A DNA stretch of 64,000 nucleotides from CAZCVI01 sp964502145 (GTDB lineage Bacteria; Acidobacteriota; Aminicenantia; UBA2199): assembly GCA_964502145.1 (NCBI GenBank), contig CAZCVI010000029.1, positions 18,240-82,239 of the forward strand, given 5' to 3'. Numbering within the stretch: position 1 is the first letter of the stretch; each line of letters starts with the position of its first letter. Below the pieces are notes generated by a model. That model searched no databases. It saw nothing but the letters and a program-made list of their open reading frames with translations, and had not been told where the DNA came from. A program made the position numbers and the translations under genes. Of the stretch, positions 60,785-64,000 are shown piece by piece.

Positions 60785-60814
60785 GTGGTCTGTAACATCT
60801 CGACCACTTTTTTT
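60785..60814 (+). terminator. Rho-independent terminator of the sigma operon
   Basis: GTGGTC (60785-60790), 11-base loop, GACCAC (60802-60807), then seven T (60808-60814). Confidence 0.85.
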
Positions 60815-60821
60815 ACTAATC

Positions 60822-60848
60822 GTATTCCCCGTGCCTGCGGGGGGAACG
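60822..60848. other. Single CRISPR-repeat-like sequence
   Basis: GTATTCCCCGTGCCTGCGGG followed by GGGAACG resembles the 28-29-base repeats of type I-E arrays (hairpin CCCCG...CGGGG with a GAAC tail). Only one copy is present, and there is no array or cas gene. Confidence 0.25.
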
Positions 60849-60900
60849 CTCCCTATAAAAAAGCCACATAAAAATCTGTTTAAAAACTTGGGATATTAAA

Positions 60901-60929
60901 TTGACATTTCAAGTGATTTGCATTAAAAT
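60901..60929 (+). promoter_or_regulatory. Promoter of the NusG-like gene, predicted leaderless
   Basis: Consensus TTGACA at 60901-60906, 17-base spacer, TAAAAT at 60924-60929, exactly six bases before ATG 60936. Confidence 0.75.
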
Positions 60930-60935
60930 ACTATT

Positions 60936-61457
60936 ATGAGTTCATTAAAATTTGACCCATCTTACTGGTTTATTGTCAGCGCGAAGCCAAAGCAAGAATT
61001 TCTTGCCGAGCAAAGTTTAAGAGCCTTAGGCGCCAATACCTATTTGCCCTTGTATCTTAAAAAAATAAAAAAAGAGAAAGAGCGGATCGAGATCATTACT
61101 CCCCTATTTGGCGGTTATTTGTTCGCCCAGTTCTCGGTGGTTGATCTTTTTCACAAGGTGCGTTACACCCGTGGCGTAAAAAATGTCCTGGGAAACAACG
61201 AGTGCTTGTGGACCATTACCAACCAGAAAGTCGAAGATATCAAAAACCGCGAAAACAATGGCTTGGTTACCCTTTTCCCCCGGGAAGTGCAGTTCAAGAA
61301 CGGCGATAAAATAATGATCGATGAAGGTGCTTTTGATGGCTGGGAGGGAGTCTTTTATGAAGAACTCCCCGATTGCGAAAGGGCCATTATTATGCTGACC
61401 AATGTCAGCTACACCAGCAAATTAGTGGTTTTGAAAAAATATTTGCGGCACAAGTAA
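60936..61457 (+). CDS. NusG/RfaH-family transcription antitermination factor
   Basis: The 173-residue protein has an NGN domain (YWFIVSAKPKQEFLAEQSLRALGANTYLPLY, then PLFGGYLFAQFSVVDLFHKVRYTRGVKNVLG) and a KOW domain (FKNGDKIMIDEGAFDGWEGVFYEELPDCERAIIML). It is a specialised paralogue (RfaH/UpxY/LoaP group), since housekeeping nusG sits with secE and ribosomal genes. Such factors usually lie at the head of a long polysaccharide or secondary-metabolite operon, but here the next gene is the convergent fabD. The mRNA is predicted leaderless: no Shine-Dalgarno precedes ATG 60936. Confidence 0.88.
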   Translation: MSSLKFDPSYWFIVSAKPKQEFLAEQSLRALGANTYLPLYLKKIKKEKERIEIITPLFGGYLFAQFSVVDLFHKVRYTRGVKNVLGNNECLWTITNQKVEDIKNRENNGLVTLFPREVQFKNGDKIMIDEGAFDGWEGVFYEELPDCERAIIMLTNVSYTSKLVVLKKYLRHK

Positions 61458-61466
61458 AATCCCTTA

Positions 61467-61501
61467 AAGGGCACAGGCGGTTAACCGCCACCTATGCCCT
61501 T
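61467..61501. repeat. Palindrome with GGCGGTTAACCGCC core
   Basis: Outer arms AAGGGCA (61467-61473) and TGCCCTT (61495-61501) flank the perfect 14-bp palindrome GGCGGTTAACCGCC (61476-61489). It lies between the convergent nusG-like and fabD genes and may act as a terminator stem for either strand. Confidence 0.75.
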
Positions 61502-61545
61502 ATAAAAAACTATAAAGAACGTTATCTTAGAGATCTTCTTAACTG

Positions 61546-62460
61546 TTATTGTAGCAGCGTTTTTAATGTTTCCAGATCGGAGAAATTCACCGTTTCAATT
61601 TCAAAGCCTTGTTCTTTGGCTGTTCGTTTGGTTAATCCAGTCAATACTTTTCCCGCGCCGAGCTCTGCAAATTTCAAAATTTTCTTCTCATTCAACATCT
61701 TCATAATCGTATCGTGCCACAGAACCGAGCCTGTAACCTGCTTTTTTAATGCTTCCCGGGCTTCTTCGCCGCGGGTCATTTCCTGGGCTGCGATATTGTT
61801 GATAATCGGGAACCGCGGGTCTTTGAAATGAATATTGTCCAGGTCTACAGCCAGTTTAAGTTCCGCAGGTTTCATCAATGCCGAGTGAAAGGGCGCAGAA
61901 ACTGCCAGGAACTTATATTTTCGTGCGCCACTGAGTTTCAGTGCTTCTTCGACAGCGTTTTTTTCTCCGGAGATGACGACCTGGGTAGGACTGTTAAAAT
62001 TGGCCAGATTGACGATCCCGTTAACTGCCGCGATGGCTTTCCTAATTTCCCCGATATCCGTGCCCATGACCGCAGCCATAGCGCCTTGACCTACGGGAAC
62101 CGCTTCTTGCATATACTTGCCCCGTTTGTGGACCAATAACACGGCATCTTCAAAGGTTATCGCGCCAGCACAGGTCAGGGCGGAATATTCGCCCAAGCTG
62201 TGACCTGCGGCGATACTCGGTTCTTTGCCTAATAGGTGAAACAAAATATAAGAAACGGTTAATAACGCGGGTTGACCATTATAAGTCAATTGCAGAGCAT
62301 CTTCTGGTCCCTCAAAACAAATTTTCGATAGGGGGAACCCCAATATCTCATCAGCGGCAGCAAATGTTTTTTTGCCGAATTCTGTGTTTTCGTATAAATC
62401 TTTTCCCATTCCGACGACCTGTGAACCCTGTCCTGGGAATAGAAAGGCATAATCCTTCAT
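61546..62460 (-). CDS. fabD: Malonyl-CoA:ACP transacylase
   Basis: ATG 62460 follows AGGAGG. The 304-residue protein has AFLFPGQGSQVVGMGKDL at the start, the nucleophile GHSLGE (Ser ~92), the conserved Arg in KRGKYMQEAV and the catalytic His in SAPFHSALM (~200). It loads malonate from CoA onto acyl carrier protein in fatty acid synthesis. No other fab gene adjoins it in the window, which is less common, since fabD usually sits with fabH, fabG and acpP. It is transcribed toward the NusG-like gene. Confidence 0.95.
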   Translation of the reverse strand: MKDYAFLFPGQGSQVVGMGKDLYENTEFGKKTFAAADEILGFPLSKICFEGPEDALQLTYNGQPALLTVSYILFHLLGKEPSIAAGHSLGEYSALTCAGAITFEDAVLLVHKRGKYMQEAVPVGQGAMAAVMGTDIGEIRKAIAAVNGIVNLANFNSPTQVVISGEKNAVEEALKLSGARKYKFLAVSAPFHSALMKPAELKLAVDLDNIHFKDPRFPIINNIAAQEMTRGEEAREALKKQVTGSVLWHDTIMKMLNEKKILKFAELGAGKVLTGLTKRTAKEQGFEIETVNFSDLETLKTLLQ

Positions 62461-62481
62461 AAATCCTCCTGTTAAAATGCG

Positions 62482-62487
62482 ATTATA
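62482..62487 (-). promoter_or_regulatory. -10 box of fabD
   Basis: Minus-strand TATAAT (62487-62482), 21 bp before ATG 62460; -35 at 17 bp is weak (TTTGCG, 62510-62505). Confidence 0.5.
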
Positions 62488-62601
62488 ACATAAAAGAGAC
62501 TTTTCGCAAAATCCAGAAGTGCTGAAGTAAAGAAAAAAGAGGACTCATGAATCTCACTAATGTACGCGAATAAATCGGCGATAAAATCTTTTAATTCGCT
62601 T

Positions 62602-62637
62602 CATTCGTGTGAATTCGTGTAATTCGTGGGCAAAAGA
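62602..62637. repeat. TTCGTGTAATTCGTGGG short repeat, second copy
   Basis: CATTCGTGTGAATTCGTGTA and AATTCGTGGGCAAAAG, nearly identical to 34197-34229. Confidence 0.7.
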
Positions 62638-62702
62638 ATAAGTGGCCGGGGAATCTTTGTTCCCTCAAAGATTCCGCAGCCACCCACTCTTCAATGATTT
62701 TT

Positions 62703-63713
62703 TTAATTTCCTTTAAATAAAATCGTATATCCCTGGTTCTTGACTTCTTCTTGTGTATAAGATACCCCATGAACCTTAAAGCCGCTCTTGTCCAATAATG
62801 AGATAATCCCGCCTTTGTTGGACAATTGCGCACTCTTCCCAGTCAAGCGAATCGTGTGGAATTCACCTGGCTGTAAAGTGATATTCGTGATGATCTCTTT
62901 CTTCTTATCCTTATCCGCTATGGCCCAGCCTTCGAGATTAACAGTGTTAGGCGACACATTCACCAATGTGACAGTTTCTTTCCCGACATCATCTCCGGCT
63001 GGATTCACCATGGCCCCGGCCACATAAACCAATGTTTCATAATTCGTTTCCGTTTCCACGTGTGTAATCGTGTGCCCGGTCACATCATCCGTATGGAAAG
63101 ACTGCGACTGAAATGCCAAGAAAACAGCCGAATACTTGTTGTCCGAAGGATAATGAAAAATAACGCCACCATCCTGCCACACTCCGTCCGTGTTCTCGAA
63201 CTGTTTCACGTTTCCCTGGTTCATATGAATATCATGAATTCCGTTTCCCGGCATAAAACCAAAATACTTGTCCTTCTTGTCTTCCGGTCCCCATGATTCC
63301 CCAAAGGCATATACCAGTGAATCCGGTTCCGCAATAGCTTTTTGCACATACTTGTCCAGCACTTCATTTAAATCATTGTCCGGTCCCGGCAGATTGTAAG
63401 GCAACACCTTCATCTGTTCTGTATCAAACAAGTTCCCGCGAATAAAATCCAGTGCTATTCCACCTGGCTTACTCTGTAACCGGGTAAAACCAAGGGCCAA
63501 TTCATTTAAATTCCCGGTAATGTGATGTTTGAAGTCATCAATAATAATGTACTTCAATTCCGATGGTGCCACTTGGGATTTCACATTGATGGCAATGCGA
63601 TAATCCGTCGCTTCATCCACTAACCGAACCTGAAAATGAAGATTGCCGCTACCCTTGGCCAATCGCCGCTCAATGGCAAATCCTTTTAAAACCCCATATT
63701 TATTCAACGACAT
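62703..63713 (-). CDS. DUF2278 (YukJ-like) protein with a C-terminal lamin-tail domain
   Basis: ATG 63713 follows AGGGAGGG. Residues 1-~215 match DUF2278: YGVLKGFAIERRLAKGSGNLHFQVRL, PYNLPGPDNDLNEVLDKYVQ, FGESWGPEDKKDKYFGF, GIHDIHMNQGN and QDGGVIFHYPSDNKYSAVFLAFQSQS. The last ~110 residues form a lamin-tail-like Ig fold (TVTLVNVSPNTVNLEGWAIADKDKKKE, LQPGEFHTIRLTG, GGIISLLDKSGFKVHGVSY). There is no signal peptide. The biochemical role of DUF2278 is unknown; lamin-tail domains in bacteria often mediate nucleic-acid or surface association. The combination occurs in other bacteria, to my knowledge. Monocistronic. Confidence 0.87.
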   Translation of the reverse strand: MSLNKYGVLKGFAIERRLAKGSGNLHFQVRLVDEATDYRIAINVKSQVAPSELKYIIIDDFKHHITGNLNELALGFTRLQSKPGGIALDFIRGNLFDTEQMKVLPYNLPGPDNDLNEVLDKYVQKAIAEPDSLVYAFGESWGPEDKKDKYFGFMPGNGIHDIHMNQGNVKQFENTDGVWQDGGVIFHYPSDNKYSAVFLAFQSQSFHTDDVTGHTITHVETETNYETLVYVAGAMVNPAGDDVGKETVTLVNVSPNTVNLEGWAIADKDKKKEIITNITLQPGEFHTIRLTGKSAQLSNKGGIISLLDKSGFKVHGVSYTQEEVKNQGYTILFKGN

Positions 63714-63782
63714 GTTTCCCTCCTACTCGTGAAAGAACAACCACCCGTTATTTTGTTCTTTCTGAAGATTTCCGTCCAAGCT

Positions 63783-63811
63783 ATTGTAGATAATGATTAA
63801 AAGAAAATCAA
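63783..63811 (-). promoter_or_regulatory. Promoter of the DUF2278 gene
   Basis: On the minus strand TTGATT (63811-63806), 17-base spacer, TACAAT (63788-63783), ~70 bp upstream of ATG 63713. Confidence 0.7.
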
Positions 63812-63904
63812 GAGGCATTCCCCACTTTTTTTATTTTTTTTCCCGCCCGTGCCGTCGGTGGTAAAAACCCTTTTAGAGAAAAGCGTGGGGGAGGTAGTCC
63901 CCTG

Positions 63905-64000
63905 CCCTGAATCCACCATCAGATTCGTGAAAAAACATGGACGATATGGACAGAGTGGACGATATGGACGATGTGGAGCAAAAACAAAAGCATTTTTTTG
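63905..64000. repeat. GTCC/TGGAC interspersed repeat, copy at the right edge (partial)
   Basis: Starts with CCTGAATCCACCATCA, then four TGGACGATATGGAC-type words (63943-63979), GATGTGGAGC, and AAAAGCATTTTTTTG at the window end. It shares its end sequence, the TGGAC words and the AAAAGCATTTTTTTG block with 5183-5281. It continues beyond the window. Confidence 0.75.

Noticed and set aside
60822..60848. A CRISPR array
   Set aside because: Only one repeat-like unit exists, with no spacer-repeat periodicity and no cas gene; kept only as a low-confidence single sequence.

Overview
This 64 kb window looks like chromosomal DNA of a Gram-negative, probably anaerobic or metabolically versatile bacterium. 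It encodes outer-membrane beta-barrels, lipoproteins, Tat substrates, a type IV pilus ATPase and a quinone-linked Fe-S/cytochrome c membrane module. The gene mix (SpoIIE-type phosphatases with two-component-regulator propellers, PKD proteins, caspase-like proteins, AAA/PD-(D/E)XK proteins, an AmmeMemoRadiSam operon) reminds me of Candidatus Aminicenantes or a neighbouring deep phylum. That is an impression from gene content, since no rRNA or tRNA gene is present to test it.

Layout. 0-4 kb: the tail of a CHAT-domain protein, a caspase-like protease and a secreted companion. 4-8 kb: a polyproline lipoprotein and a GT39-type membrane glycosyltransferase, each behind a near-consensus sigma-70 promoter. 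8-13.7 kb: a TerB-like protein, two paralogous small proteins with matching promoters, a giant propeller/SpoIIE sensor phosphatase and a radical SAM/SPASM enzyme. 13.9-18.6 kb: a GT2/SDR/GMC-oxidoreductase operon and an outer-membrane protein. 18.7-21.3 kb: an interspersed repeat, a mosaic ORF, a methyltransferase and a sigma-54-driven duplicated-domain protein. 21.5-28.8 kb: a second polyproline lipoprotein, two propeller/PKD secreted proteins and, between them, a fusion of a periplasmic adaptor with an outer-membrane barrel. 28.9-34 kb (minus strand): an AAA-ATPase/nuclease and a RiPP cluster (precursor, pseudo-radical-SAM, radical SAM maturase). 34.3-38.2 kb: a MEMO-AMMECR1 fusion, DUF362 protein and radical SAM operon in which every protein carries an export signal. 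38-51.7 kb: mostly housekeeping genes (rnc, phosphohexomutase, lipid kinase, lytic transglycosylase, alaS, pilT, PilZ protein, CCA transferase-like protein, ferredoxin). 51.8-64 kb: a metallopeptidase, an OLD-like ATPase/TOPRIM protein, a DsrJOP-like redox module, an ECF sigma/anti-sigma/Spy-like stress operon, a NusG paralogue, fabD and a DUF2278-lamin-tail protein.

The most notable items are the GG-leader RiPP cluster, the exported AmmeMemoRadiSam system, the adaptor-barrel fusion, the mosaic ORF built from pieces resembling its neighbours, a GTCC/TGGAC repeat family that appears inside a coding region, and four genes whose -10 box lies exactly six bases before the start codon, which suggests leaderless transcripts. 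Several palindrome and short-repeat families occupy the intergenic regions. No rRNA, tRNA, insertion sequence, prophage or CRISPR array was seen.
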